Assembly (NCBI GenBank): GCA_000169995.1
Contig: AAZW01000013.1
Span: 45,736 to 109,735, forward strand
Source: Vibrionales bacterium SWAT-3
GTDB lineage: Bacteria > Pseudomonadota > Gammaproteobacteria > Enterobacterales > Vibrionaceae
Direction: 5' to 3'
Length of the DNA: 64,000 nt
Numbering within the stretch: the stretch's first letter is position 1; every line of letters begins with the position of its first letter. The translations under genes were made by a program, and so were the position numbers. Below the pieces are notes generated by a model, which was not told where the DNA came from, made no database searches, and saw nothing but the letters and a program-made list of their open reading frames with translations. Of this stretch, positions 8,094 to 16,127 are shown piece after piece.

Positions 8094-9230
8094 CTACGGC
8101 CAAGTACGAATACGCTGTACACCTTCAGTCAAGTTATTGAATCCGTTGATGGTCGGTAGTAATTGACCGATCACACGGTTCCAGCGGCTGATTGGTGCTG
8201 CCGTTACGTAAACCACATCGTAAGGTTTTAAATCAAACTCGGTACCAATCACTAGCGCTGAGGCATCTTCAATGTCTAGTTGGTAGATGTCTGCCATGCG
8301 CTCTGATTTATCATCAGAGGTACGAATCACAAACACACCGGTTGCGTCTGCCGTCAGTTCGTTAATACCGCCAACATTGCTGAGTGCTTCCGTTAGGCTC
8401 ATGCCCACGCGATCAATCTTCAGAAGTTTAGGCTCTTTCACTTCGCCCATTACAAAGACTTTCTGATTATCGTTACGCGGCACGTGAACAATGTCACCTG
8501 CTTGCAATAAGCGGTTTTGTGTTAAATCGCCACGCTGCATTAAGCCATACAGCGATAGGTTCTCTTCTACACCGTTACGCGTTAATGACACATTACGCCA
8601 ATCGGCATCTTCTGAAAGGCCACCGGAGCGGTTAACGGCATCGAGCAAGGTTAATGGGATATTGGTGATAGGCTGCTGACCCGGTTTAGACACTTCGCCA
8701 GTAATGTAGGTTTTTTTAGAACGAAACGCCGCTACGTTAACATCCACTTGTGGGCTTTCGATGTATTTAGCCAAACGTGTCGCGATATCAGCTCGAATTT
8801 CACGGACGGTTTTTCCTGCCACTTCTACAGTACCAATATAAGGATAGAAGATGGTGCCATCAGCATGTACCCAGTTACCGGCTTCGGTACTACTACGGTA
8901 AGAACCTGCAGGAATGGTCAACTCAGGGTGATCCCAAATCGTAATATTTAAGATATCACCTACGCCGACTTTGTATTCGTATTTTGCGATGTCTACGTCT
9001 AACTCCGGGTTTGCTCTTGAAACCGACAGTTCGTCCGTTTGGTAAGTCGAGACTGACTGTGCGGTAAGTGGGTAAACGTTCACCACTTCAGAAATATCAG
9101 ACTCTTGCTGATCTTCAGGAGTCTGAATCACATTCTTGCCACCAGTAGATAGGTGACTACCTGGAGTCGTACACCCTGCAAGTAATACAGGAAGGAGCGC
9201 CAAAAGGAGACGATTTTTATTAATCTTCAT
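8094..9230 (-). CDS. wza: Outer-membrane polysaccharide export lipoprotein Wza
   Basis: 378 residues with a lipoprotein signal (Lys-rich start, Leu-rich core, lipobox Leu-Leu-Ala-Gly-Cys). The Poly_export domain begins near Tyr-Lys-Val-Gly-Val-Gly-Asp-Ile-Leu (about residue 87). SLBB-type repeats follow (Tyr-Ile-Thr-Gly-Glu-Val-Ser-Lys-Pro-Gly; Val-Phe-Val-Met-Gly-Glu-Val), and a C-terminal amphipathic stretch ends in Arg-Thr-Trp-Pro. The octamer forms the export channel for capsule. ATG 9230 is preferred over an in-frame TTG at 9239. The gene has a long leader with an RfaH ops element 161 nt upstream. Confidence 0.95.
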   Translation of the reverse strand: MKINKNRLLLALLPVLLAGCTTPGSHLSTGGKNVIQTPEDQQESDISEVVNVYPLTAQSVSTYQTDELSVSRANPELDVDIAKYEYKVGVGDILNITIWDHPELTIPAGSYRSSTEAGNWVHADGTIFYPYIGTVEVAGKTVREIRADIATRLAKYIESPQVDVNVAAFRSKKTYITGEVSKPGQQPITNIPLTLLDAVNRSGGLSEDADWRNVSLTRNGVEENLSLYGLMQRGDLTQNRLLQAGDIVHVPRNDNQKVFVMGEVKEPKLLKIDRVGMSLTEALSNVGGINELTADATGVFVIRTSDDKSERMADIYQLDIEDASALVIGTEFDLKPYDVVYVTAAPISRWNRVIGQLLPTINGFNNLTEGVQRIRTWP

Positions 9231-9383
9231 GTTAACCAAGTTCTAGAAACGGAATGTGTTGTGATACCCCAAAGGACACCCATAAGGAATTAAACGAATC
9301 ATTTTATCAGTTACGCTGCATTCAAAAGAGCAGAGGGCAACACTAACTGTGACCCTGCTTCCAATTAGCATCAAAAGAATGAA

Positions 9384-9402
9384 CCCAAAAGACGCTACCG
9401 CC
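9384..9402 (-). promoter_or_regulatory. RfaH ops / JUMPstart element before wza
   Basis: The minus strand reads GGCGGTAGCGTCTTTTGGG from 9402 to 9384. The core GGCGGTAGCGT matches the ops pause site that recruits RfaH, and the preceding bases resemble a JUMPstart. It lies 161 nt before the wza ATG in the direction of transcription. A role as antiterminator loading site for wza-wzb-wzc is inferred; rfaH is not in this window. Confidence 0.8.
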
Positions 9403-9582
9403 CCTTGGTAATCCGCGACACCACACTGCGTATAAAATGTATCCCCATCAATCTATGATTTATCTAGGGATTTTGAACTAAAACGTAGCAAATCGAGCGT
9501 TTACGTGACGTTTATTTAATCCGTATGCATTATCCACAAGATTGTGTTTATTATCAACCTAGTTGAATGGTTTTAAGGGGGA

Positions 9583-10195
9583 AGAGCAGTAACGAGATGC
9601 GAGTAAACGGGATGCGAAAAGCTTAAGAGCCTAAGAGCAGACGAGAGTAGCATTCCATAACTCTCATCTAAATTACGTCGTCATTCCAGAATTGAGGAAC
9701 GAAATGTCTGGAATCTCTACTCCGCCACACCCACCGTGTTTAGCGCCCAGAAAAAGATAGATAAAAGCAGATGCGGGATGTGGGTAAACGGAATACGAAA
9801 AGCTTAAGAGCCCAAGAGCAGACGGGAGTAGCATTCCATGACTCTCATCGAAATCACGTCGTCATTCCAGAATTGAGGAACGAAATGTCTGGAATCTCTA
9901 CTCCGCCACACCCACCGTGTTTAGCGCCCAGAAAAAGATAGATAAAAGCAGATGCGGGATGTGGGTAAACGGAATACGAAAAGCTTAAGAGCCCAAGAGC
10001 AGACGGGAGTAGCATTCCATGACTCTCATCGAAATCACGTCGTCATTCCAGAATTGAGGAACGAAATGTCAGGAATCTCTACTCCGCGACGCATCCGTGT
10101 TTAGCATCGAGACAAAGATAGATTCCCTATCACGCTCGTCCCTCGCTGTAGGGAATGACGTTGTATTGTTTGAGCTAGATAACGCAGGTTCGGGA
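9583..10195. repeat. 181-bp unit repeated three times, then another REP-like hairpin
   Basis: ACGTCGTCATTCC occurs at 9675, 9856 and 10037, a fixed 181-nt spacing. Copies 2 and 3 are almost identical. Each unit has a CGTCATTCCAGA...TCTGGAATC hairpin, a CCGTGTTTAGC stretch and a degenerate GCAGATGCGGGATGTGGG...CGAAAAGCTTAAGAGC part. A related hairpin of opposite orientation (GATTCCCTA...TAGGGAATGACG) lies at 10119-10161. No gene is seen from 9231 to 10288 apart from the wza leader. Confidence 0.85.
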
Positions 10196-10248
10196 TACTA
10201 AAATGAGAGTTGCTAGATACGAGTAAACGAAGAGCTAAGAGCAAGAGC

Positions 10249-10282
10249 AAAAAAAGAGCCAACACACTTGGTGTTGGCTCTT
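10249..10282 (-). terminator. Rho-independent terminator of the yjbH-like gene
   Basis: AAGAGCCAACAC (10254-10265) pairs perfectly with GTGTTGGCTCTT (10271-10282) across a 5-nt loop. On the minus strand the stem is followed by a U-run (A-run 10249-10255). It ends 6 nt beyond the stop of the gene at 10289. Confidence 0.9.
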
Positions 10283-10288
10283 CATTTT

Positions 10289-12406
10289 CTATTTAACGGC
10301 TTCTAAGTATTTTAGGTAAGCATTGCGTAAGCGCTGTCGGTTTTCGTAGTAGTAACTTGCACCAATGCGGTTACGGTTGAAGTACTGCCTTTCAATATTG
10401 TGCTGTAAGCCTGTATCGACACCTAAACCTGTACCTAAATTATTATGGCTATCCCCAACACGAGTTTGTAGTGCGTATACAAATTGATCAATACCACGCA
10501 ACTGCACGTAGCCTGGGCTCATATCACGCCATAGTGTTAAAGGAATCGCGATACCCAGCGTGACAAAGTCTTCATATTCACTTTTGCCAACCGCTTTTGT
10601 CGTTTGGTATGAAGCATCAATTCTTACATCACCCAACCAATGACTGGTAGTCACACGTACCCCTTCATCACCTTTCCAGAATTGACCAGCTTGCACTTTA
10701 CCTTGCCAATTCCAGTCCGGTCTTGAGTAAGTGTAATGCCCAATCATTGGTGTCGCATCTAAGATAGCCTTCCCTCTAGAGTCATACTTATCTTGAGCAG
10801 AAAAGTTTGCGAATTCAGTACCTAGTATGTGGCGGCCGCTATTACTCGCATACTGGGTTTCATTCAAGACTCCTAAATAGTTTCCGTAGACTTGTCCGAA
10901 TGAGAATTGAGTGGTGAGATTGTAAGGCAGCTGGAATGCTTGATGGAAAAGAACCCTATCGACTTCATTCTCAAACGCGTCATCCCCCCAAATTTCGCCC
11001 TCTTCAAAATCATCGCTTTCAGCCAGTGGCATGACATGTCGGACATCCAAAGCGGCACCTTTCCAAAGCGGTGTGTACAAGTTAGTCGCTAGTGCTAGCG
11101 AGTAATCAAATACACCGTACTCTGTCGCCGTGTTGTGATACAAAGCAGGAGACACAATCACCTGTGTGCGGCCGAAACCAGAACGAGTAACCTCTTCACC
11201 AAAATTCACTTTGGCATAACTATTTTTAACATCAGAGGTACGAACAAGGAGTGTTTTGCAAGGCTCACCTGTTTTTACAAACTCGCGGTAACATGGTGCG
11301 CTAGTGATCACTTCCATCATCGGCATGTCGTTAACCAAGTTAAACAAACGAATGTTTTGCTGTTGGTAATTCTTAACACCAAGATCTTGAAGCATGCCCT
11401 CTCCCACGTAAGAAGAGATGATACCTAAAGCAACACCAACGCCATCCACTTGGTTACGGTTATAACGGCGGTTTTCTAACGCGACGTTTAAACCAATATC
11501 GTCCGCAGAGATTCTCACATTAAGAAAGCCTTCATCGACCAAGGCTTTTTTAAGCTGAACCAGACCGGCGAATTTATGATGCGCTTGCTCTACTGCGATC
11601 TTATCTTCTAGGGTTAACTCATTCACTCGACGAGACTCGGAGAAGCCCATTAGGGGGGTTGATGCCGCTACCGACCAAATATCGATATCGGCATTACCAC
11701 TGGTATAAAACTGGTATTGAAAAGATAACTGCGTATCCAGTGGTAAATAATGTTCTGGTGTAAACACCTTAAGACCAGCATTAAATTGGTGAGAATCATG
11801 CTCTGCAATAAGCTGAACAAAGTCCAGAGGCTGATACTCTAAGCTAGCAAATGGCCCGTTTAAAACGCCATGGCTCACTTCTGACTTGCCGTAACCTGCA
11901 CTAAACCTTGCTGGTACAAAGTCAGGCTCAAAATCAGCAACAGCATAGAAGGTTTCGAAGTTGCTGGCCGCACCGCCTAAATCTTGAACACCTACCGCCA
12001 GATCAAACCCAGTCCAATCTTTAACAAACGGAAGCTGGTACTTAAACGATGCAGACAGGTCACGAATGCCGTTACCACAGTTTGGGTTATAGTTCGGTAC
12101 ATTGGTGTAAAGGTGACAATCGTAGGTTTTGGTAACAATTCGCCCTGCGGCTTCAAAGCCTTCAAACAGGCCAACACTAAACAAAATGTTGTCTAGCTCG
12201 CTGGTTTTTCCTTTGTACGGTACACCTTGACCATAGAGGTAAGAGATATCGCCCGTATCCATCACTTGAGCATTGGGCACGATGATCGCGCCAGTGTAGC
12301 TTTGAGACGACATTAAGTTATCGACAGCGTAGGCATTGGGAGCAAGAACTAATGCACTGACGGATGCAATGAGCGCTGCGTTTCTAGAGTGGCTGAGTAT
12401 TTTCAT
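10289..12406 (-). CDS. YjbH/GfcD-family outer-membrane exopolysaccharide protein (WbfB-like)
   Basis: 705 residues with a cleavable signal ending near Pro-Asn-Ala-Tyr-Ala. Long stretches of alternating beta-strand character and a C-terminal strand-rich region fit an outer-membrane barrel protein of the YjbH (DUF940) family. Family members accompany wza in group 4 capsule (gfc) and Vibrio wbf loci. Motifs such as Gly-Ala-Ile-Ile-Val-Pro-Asn-Ala-Gln-Val-Met near the N-terminus and Trp-Arg-Asp-Met-Ser-Pro-Gly-Tyr near the end are typical. The gfcB/gfcC-type partners are not beside it. Two other envelope proteins sit upstream instead, separated by a terminator. A role in secreting or anchoring polysaccharide is inferred. 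Confidence 0.85.
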   Translation of the reverse strand: MKILSHSRNAALIASVSALVLAPNAYAVDNLMSSQSYTGAIIVPNAQVMDTGDISYLYGQGVPYKGKTSELDNILFSVGLFEGFEAAGRIVTKTYDCHLYTNVPNYNPNCGNGIRDLSASFKYQLPFVKDWTGFDLAVGVQDLGGAASNFETFYAVADFEPDFVPARFSAGYGKSEVSHGVLNGPFASLEYQPLDFVQLIAEHDSHQFNAGLKVFTPEHYLPLDTQLSFQYQFYTSGNADIDIWSVAASTPLMGFSESRRVNELTLEDKIAVEQAHHKFAGLVQLKKALVDEGFLNVRISADDIGLNVALENRRYNRNQVDGVGVALGIISSYVGEGMLQDLGVKNYQQQNIRLFNLVNDMPMMEVITSAPCYREFVKTGEPCKTLLVRTSDVKNSYAKVNFGEEVTRSGFGRTQVIVSPALYHNTATEYGVFDYSLALATNLYTPLWKGAALDVRHVMPLAESDDFEEGEIWGDDAFENEVDRVLFHQAFQLPYNLTTQFSFGQVYGNYLGVLNETQYASNSGRHILGTEFANFSAQDKYDSRGKAILDATPMIGHYTYSRPDWNWQGKVQAGQFWKGDEGVRVTTSHWLGDVRIDASYQTTKAVGKSEYEDFVTLGIAIPLTLWRDMSPGYVQLRGIDQFVYALQTRVGDSHNNLGTGLGVDTGLQHNIERQYFNRNRIGASYYYENRQRLRNAYLKYLEAVK

Positions 12407-12497
12407 TGGTATGCAATAGGTTATAACAGAATTCGCAAGTGGCTATGTTTAATAGCGACTATGTTTATTTGTAACTATGTGGATAGGAACAGCATGT

Positions 12498-12524
12498 AAA
12501 AAAGGCACCGATTGGTGCCTTTTT
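12498..12524. terminator. Symmetric rho-independent terminator
   Basis: GGCACC (12504-12509) and GGTGCC (12514-12519) pair across GATT, with A6 on the left and T5 on the right, so it could work on both strands. It lies 15 nt past the stop of the lipoprotein gene at 12540. Confidence 0.85.
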
Positions 12525-12539
12525 ATTACAATACTAAAA

Positions 12540-13433
12540 TTAGCCGCCAGTACCACCAGTACCGCCAGTACCGCCAGTACCGCCAGTACCGCCAGTTGGT
12601 GGCTTAGTGCCTTCATCTGGATTAGGCACAGGTTCAGATGGTTTTTCTGCTGAATCAGGAATTTTTACTTCTTCCTCAGGGTTAGCTACAACGTCTTTGA
12701 TGAAGTTTGGATCTTCAGTTAGATCTAGGTAAATATCATCACCGCCAGGAGCTGTAGGGTAATCTGGGTAGGTCTTGATTACTTCCGCTGTAATTGCAAC
12801 CGCTGCGTCAGATATCTCCGTTGCTGATGCATCCGGGCTTACTACAAGAACATCTGATAATACCGCAGCTGTCGCTGAAACTAAGCTAGCATCTTTTGCT
12901 GGAAGGTCTTCAATAATTTCTTGTGTACGACGTAGGAAGTCAGCAACACTGCTCACACTGCCATTGTTTAGCAGATCACCAAGACCAAGAGCAACAAGAA
13001 CATCACTACCTGTCGACTCATTGTAAGGTTGACCGTCTAGCTCTTTTTCAATCAGCGTAGAGATTGGAGAAGATGTCACTAAGTCATCATAGTTCGCTAA
13101 ACCTTTAGGGAACTTGTAGCTTACCTTGCTCATGTCCTTGCCGTTTGAAACGTCTACTGCGCCTGCTGTTGCGTTGTAAGCAAATGAACAAGTTTCAGGG
13201 TAGTTCAGAACAGTAAGTTCAGTAACTTCAGAAACACCGTAGTAGTTTGTTTCCTCTAGAGAACCAGTTTTGCCATTGTCACAACTGTAGGTGCCTTTCA
13301 TACCCATAACTGCAGGGTCGAATGCCATGATATTACGGTACGCTTGCTCAGGTGGCACGCTGTTGTTGTTGTCACTGCCACAACCACCTAGGATTGCACC
13401 AACGACTGATAACGCTAAAATTTTATATTTCAC
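12540..13433 (-). CDS. Lipoprotein with Gly-Gly-Thr repeat tail, unknown function
   Basis: 297 residues from a GTG start with AGGGAT upstream. The signal ends in the lipobox Ile-Leu-Gly-Gly-Cys, followed by Gly-Ser-Asp-Asn-Asn-Asn. Asp after Gly-Ser is not at +2, so outer-membrane sorting is plausible. Two Cys (in Tyr-Ser-Cys and Glu-Thr-Cys) may form a disulfide. The body is acidic and low in motifs. A Pro/Glu-rich linker leads to a C-terminal (Gly-Gly-Thr)5-Gly-Gly tail coded by 9-bp DNA repeats. It lies 20 nt downstream of the barrel-protein gene, so the two form an operon. I do not recognise the family. A capsule-associated surface protein is possible, given wza and wzz nearby. Confidence 0.75.
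   Translation of the reverse strand: MKYKILALSVVGAILGGCGSDNNNSVPPEQAYRNIMAFDPAVMGMKGTYSCDNGKTGSLEETNYYGVSEVTELTVLNYPETCSFAYNATAGAVDVSNGKDMSKVSYKFPKGLANYDDLVTSSPISTLIEKELDGQPYNESTGSDVLVALGLGDLLNNGSVSSVADFLRRTQEIIEDLPAKDASLVSATAAVLSDVLVVSPDASATEISDAAVAITAEVIKTYPDYPTAPGGDDIYLDLTEDPNFIKDVVANPEEEVKIPDSAEKPSEPVPNPDEGTKPPTGGTGGTGGTGGTGGTGG
12544..12596. repeat. 9-bp tandem repeat in lipoprotein tail
   Basis: About six head-to-tail copies of GCCAGTACC (minus-strand GGTACTGGC) encode the Gly-Thr-Gly tail. The unit is a multiple of three, so slippage would change tail length without breaking the frame. Confidence 0.9.
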
Positions 13434-13452
13434 AATTTATCCCTACAAATGA

Positions 13453-13995
13453 TTAGAAGCTGTGTGACAAAGCAACATTAAACGAGTCGATATCTACGCC
13501 ACCAATATCTTGATATAGCTGGTATTCAATACCAACCTTCATCGCTGATGTAATCGAGTACTCAGAGCCAAAAGCAATCGTTGGAGTAACGCCAGAATCG
13601 TCAGACTCAACACCTGGGCCGTTTGCTTTCCAGTCATAAACGGCAAAACCGCCTTTTGCGTATAACGCGAGACTATCGGTTACATTACCAGACGCTTTTA
13701 GAACAACATCAAAGCTGCTTGCTTCGTAACTACCGCCGGCGATATCTTTAAGATCATACTCACCAAGGTAGTTATAACCACCCTCGATCGCTAGTGTGTC
13801 TACGATATGGTAACCAACAAATAAGCCGTAAGACGTATCTGAATCATCAATAGCCGTGCGGCTTTCGACTAACGGTGCAAAGTTATCGGCCGTTACATTA
13901 CCGACTTTAGCACCTACGTATAAGTTTTCAGCTCCGACAGCTGATGCTGATAGCAACAACAACGGTGAAACCCTAGCTAACCACTGCATTTTCAT
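13453..13995 (-). CDS. Small outer-membrane beta-barrel protein (OmpA-like fold)
   Basis: 180 residues from the ATG at 13995, which has GGAAGA 9 nt upstream; a longer reading begins with TTG. The signal peptide ends near Ala-Val-Gly-Ala. The mature part starts Glu-Asn-Leu-Tyr-Val-Gly-Ala-Lys-Val-Gly, and about eight alternating strands follow. It ends in His-Ser-Phe, the terminal Phe recognised by the BAM machinery. The fold matches the 8-strand OmpA-like/OMP_b-brl group. No C-terminal peptidoglycan domain is present. First gene of a two-gene unit with the tail-bearing lipoprotein. Its function is not known; envelope support for polysaccharide secretion is a guess from context. Confidence 0.8.
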   Translation of the reverse strand: MKMQWLARVSPLLLLSASAVGAENLYVGAKVGNVTADNFAPLVESRTAIDDSDTSYGLFVGYHIVDTLAIEGGYNYLGEYDLKDIAGGSYEASSFDVVLKASGNVTDSLALYAKGGFAVYDWKANGPGVESDDSGVTPTIAFGSEYSITSAMKVGIEYQLYQDIGGVDIDSFNVALSHSF

Positions 13996-14075
13996 ATAAT
14001 TATATCTTCCATATTTCAAACTGAACTGAGGCTGATTTTCCTAGCAAATCTGAGCTATAGGCAAATCATATCGAT

Positions 14076-14109
14076 ACAAGTGAGGGACATATCAGTACAC
14101 CTCACTTGT
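14076..14109 (-). promoter_or_regulatory. Perfect 10-bp inverted repeat in the barrel-protein leader
   Basis: ACAAGTGAGG (14076-14085) and CCTCACTTGT (14100-14109) are exact inverted copies with a 14-nt spacer. The pairing extends outward through CGATA/TATCG with a small bulge. It lies 81-114 nt before the ATG at 13995. It may be an operator or a leader RNA stem. The rest of 13996-14531 is AT-rich with no gene seen. Confidence 0.45.
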
Positions 14110-14531
14110 TAATGTATCGTGACGCTTTAACTGCACGGTTTTCCTTCACGAAAGTGATTGGGTTAAACACCGAACATCAACTAAGCAAGATATTTCGAAA
14201 GCGATATGAAAAAACACCACAAGCAAGAGAAGTAAAGCTACCCTAAAACCTCTTACTTATTAGATATCTCAAAATAAAGCACTCAGCTTAAACAACTAAT
14301 TGAACAACATGATAGTTAATAACCACATTCAAGTAAATGGGTAAATCATAAACAATACCTTATAAAGCATCATATTAGAGGAGCTATAGCACACAAGCCT
14401 GTAAAGTTGGAACATACCTCATATATCGTTAGCCTTAAGCATCGCTATTTGCCTCGGTCACGAACATCATTACTCAAGGCTTAATGAGTTCAGCTACTGA
14501 AATAGGTCTAGCAGTTTATGTACGGGAGAAT

Positions 14532-14563
14532 AAAAAATGGCTAGCGTATAAACGCTAGCCATT
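14532..14563 (-). terminator. Rho-independent terminator of wzz
   Basis: AATGGCTAGCGT (14536-14547) pairs perfectly with ACGCTAGCCATT (14552-14563) across a 4-nt loop. A U-run follows on the minus strand (A6 at 14532-14537). The wzz stop is 11 nt away. Confidence 0.92.
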
Positions 14564-14573
14564 GAAGTGGATG

Positions 14574-15698
14574 TTAATCTTCTTTTCTGAACGCAAACCT
14601 TATCAGCACAAAGCCCGCTCCGAAAAGCATACCGATGAAGGAACCAAAGAGGACAATCAGTACTCGTTTGGGTTTATCTCGAGTAATAGGTTGCTCAACA
14701 TTCTCTAAAAAACGAAACGTTTGAAACTCAACAGTACGATCAATATCTAAGTTGTTAAGCATAGTTAGCTTTGCGTTAATTTCCTGAAGGCGAGGCTCTA
14801 TGACACTTAAATTTTTAACTGATTCTAGAGCTTTCACTTTAGCATCTAGCCCTTTAGCGCCTAAATCAATACTAAACAACTCTTTCTCATTACCAGTTTG
14901 AATTGGCCTATCGACGCCTGCGGACTTAGCAATTTGAGCTGCATACTTTGCTCGTGCGGTTTCAACTAACAATTGATTGCTTGCCTGGCTTTCTAAAATT
15001 CTTTTTTGTTGCACCAACTCGTTTCGTTTGCCATTCACGATAGCCTGCAAGTTATTAAATGCATCTTCATGGACGTTTAACTCTGTAGCCAAAATATAAG
15101 CTGCCAACAGCTCGAAACTGCTTTCCTTCGTCATTGTTTGGAAATTAATGGTGTATGGTGAATTCGGCCCCTTATTATCAGCTGTAAAAGCCGAGATCCT
15201 GTTAAACCATTCAGCACGAAAAGCTCTAGCCTCATCAACGCTCATATCAGAACTACCAACAGCCATAGAGCTTTTAAACTCTTGGAATTCGGCACTGTTA
15301 TCTAAAAAAGATCTCTTATTATTAGTTGAATTAAAAGCATTTATAAATCGTTGGAACAACACTTTAGAATCAACCAAACTGTCTAGCTCTTTACTAACAA
15401 GGACAGTTCCATCTTCTTGATATATATTAAAAACAGGTTGAAATTGCCTAACCTGCTGCTGATATGCAGCTAGGTTTTGAGGTTGAGCTTTTGTTATTTT
15501 AGCACTAGAAGACCACCATTCTTGAGCTAACAGTGCAAAGGCAATACTACTAGCTGTGAAAAATGCAGTGATCAAAATTATTATTAGTTTCCCATCCCAC
15601 AGCGCTTTAAAAAGTTCTCGCAGATCAATTTCATCATTTGCGCTATACACTGGAGGATTTTCTGGGGAGTAAGGCTGTGGTTGGCTATGTTTTTTCAA
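14574..15698 (-). CDS. wzz: O-antigen chain-length determinant Wzz
   Basis: 374 residues. The Wzz domain starts at Asp-Glu-Ile-Asp-Leu-Arg-Glu-Leu. TM1 is at about 35-56, a long periplasmic helical region follows, and TM2 near 345-368 has the Gly/Pro-rich lead of the family (Asp-Lys-Pro-Lys-Arg-Val). There is no kinase domain, which separates it from Wzc. The start is a TTG at 15698 with GAGAG 7 nt upstream; no ATG or GTG lies between it and the first membrane segment. It sets modal chain length with Wzy. It forms a single-gene unit with its own terminator, next to but divergent from wecA. Confidence 0.9.
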   Translation of the reverse strand: MKKHSQPQPYSPENPPVYSANDEIDLRELFKALWDGKLIIILITAFFTASSIAFALLAQEWWSSSAKITKAQPQNLAAYQQQVRQFQPVFNIYQEDGTVLVSKELDSLVDSKVLFQRFINAFNSTNNKRSFLDNSAEFQEFKSSMAVGSSDMSVDEARAFRAEWFNRISAFTADNKGPNSPYTINFQTMTKESSFELLAAYILATELNVHEDAFNNLQAIVNGKRNELVQQKRILESQASNQLLVETARAKYAAQIAKSAGVDRPIQTGNEKELFSIDLGAKGLDAKVKALESVKNLSVIEPRLQEINAKLTMLNNLDIDRTVEFQTFRFLENVEQPITRDKPKRVLIVLFGSFIGMLFGAGFVLIRFAFRKED

Positions 15699-16127
15699 TG
15701 TGAGTCTCTCAAAACATCTAAGTTAATAACTACAAATGCTATCACACCATATAGTGTTAGTATTGTGTGATTTGTAAACTTTTGAAAGTGGTCTTCAGGC
15801 TGCTAACAATTCAACATACTCAAACAACTCTCTAGCCCAGTGCGTATTGAGCGTAAACAGCATAGGTTCTTTTGATTCTACGAGCCTCACTCTCAACCGC
15901 CAAGAGCATGTCTAATTTATGTCAGTTTTGTTCACGTCGTTAGTAACGATTCACAGTTGGTTCTATACCGTAGTTACTTGACTAGCCCACAAGAAACTCA
16001 TTGGTAGCAATCTGACGCAAATGAAACTCTACATACAATAGAGAAAGATCACGTAGATTATCCCCCCTTCTTTCAACTCGATAACAAATACACTAAAATA
16101 CCCTCAAATACACTATTAGGCTAAATC
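15699..16127. other. Divergent intergenic region wzz/wecA
   Basis: 429 bp between two divergent genes. It must hold both promoters, but I cannot place them securely. On the minus strand, near 15800-15910, about 37 codons run without a stop and end at a TGA (peptide end Glu-Leu-Leu-Ala-Ala). This could be the tail of a lost gene but has no recognisable domain. Confidence 0.4.

Noticed and set aside
9597..10100. Possible CRISPR array
   Set aside because: The period is 181 bp with nearly identical units and no unique spacers; no cas genes are near.
11135..11428. 97-codon plus-strand reading frame
   Set aside because: It lies fully antisense to the yjbH-like gene, which has signal, strands and terminator.
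11992..11999. ops-like core GGCGGTAG on the minus strand inside yjbH
   Set aside because: It is part of in-frame Gly/Val codons, lacks the following CGT or TGC of ops, and lies mid-gene.
12544..12596. Phase-variable on/off repeat
   Set aside because: The unit is 9 bp, so slippage keeps the frame; only tail length can change.
13730..13737. ops-like core inside the barrel-protein gene
   Set aside because: It encodes Gly-Gly-Ser in frame and has no ops-type flanks.
15800..15910. Minus-strand open tail ending in Glu-Leu-Leu-Ala-Ala
   Set aside because: Only about 37 codons follow a stop, with no start or ribosome site and no recognised domain.
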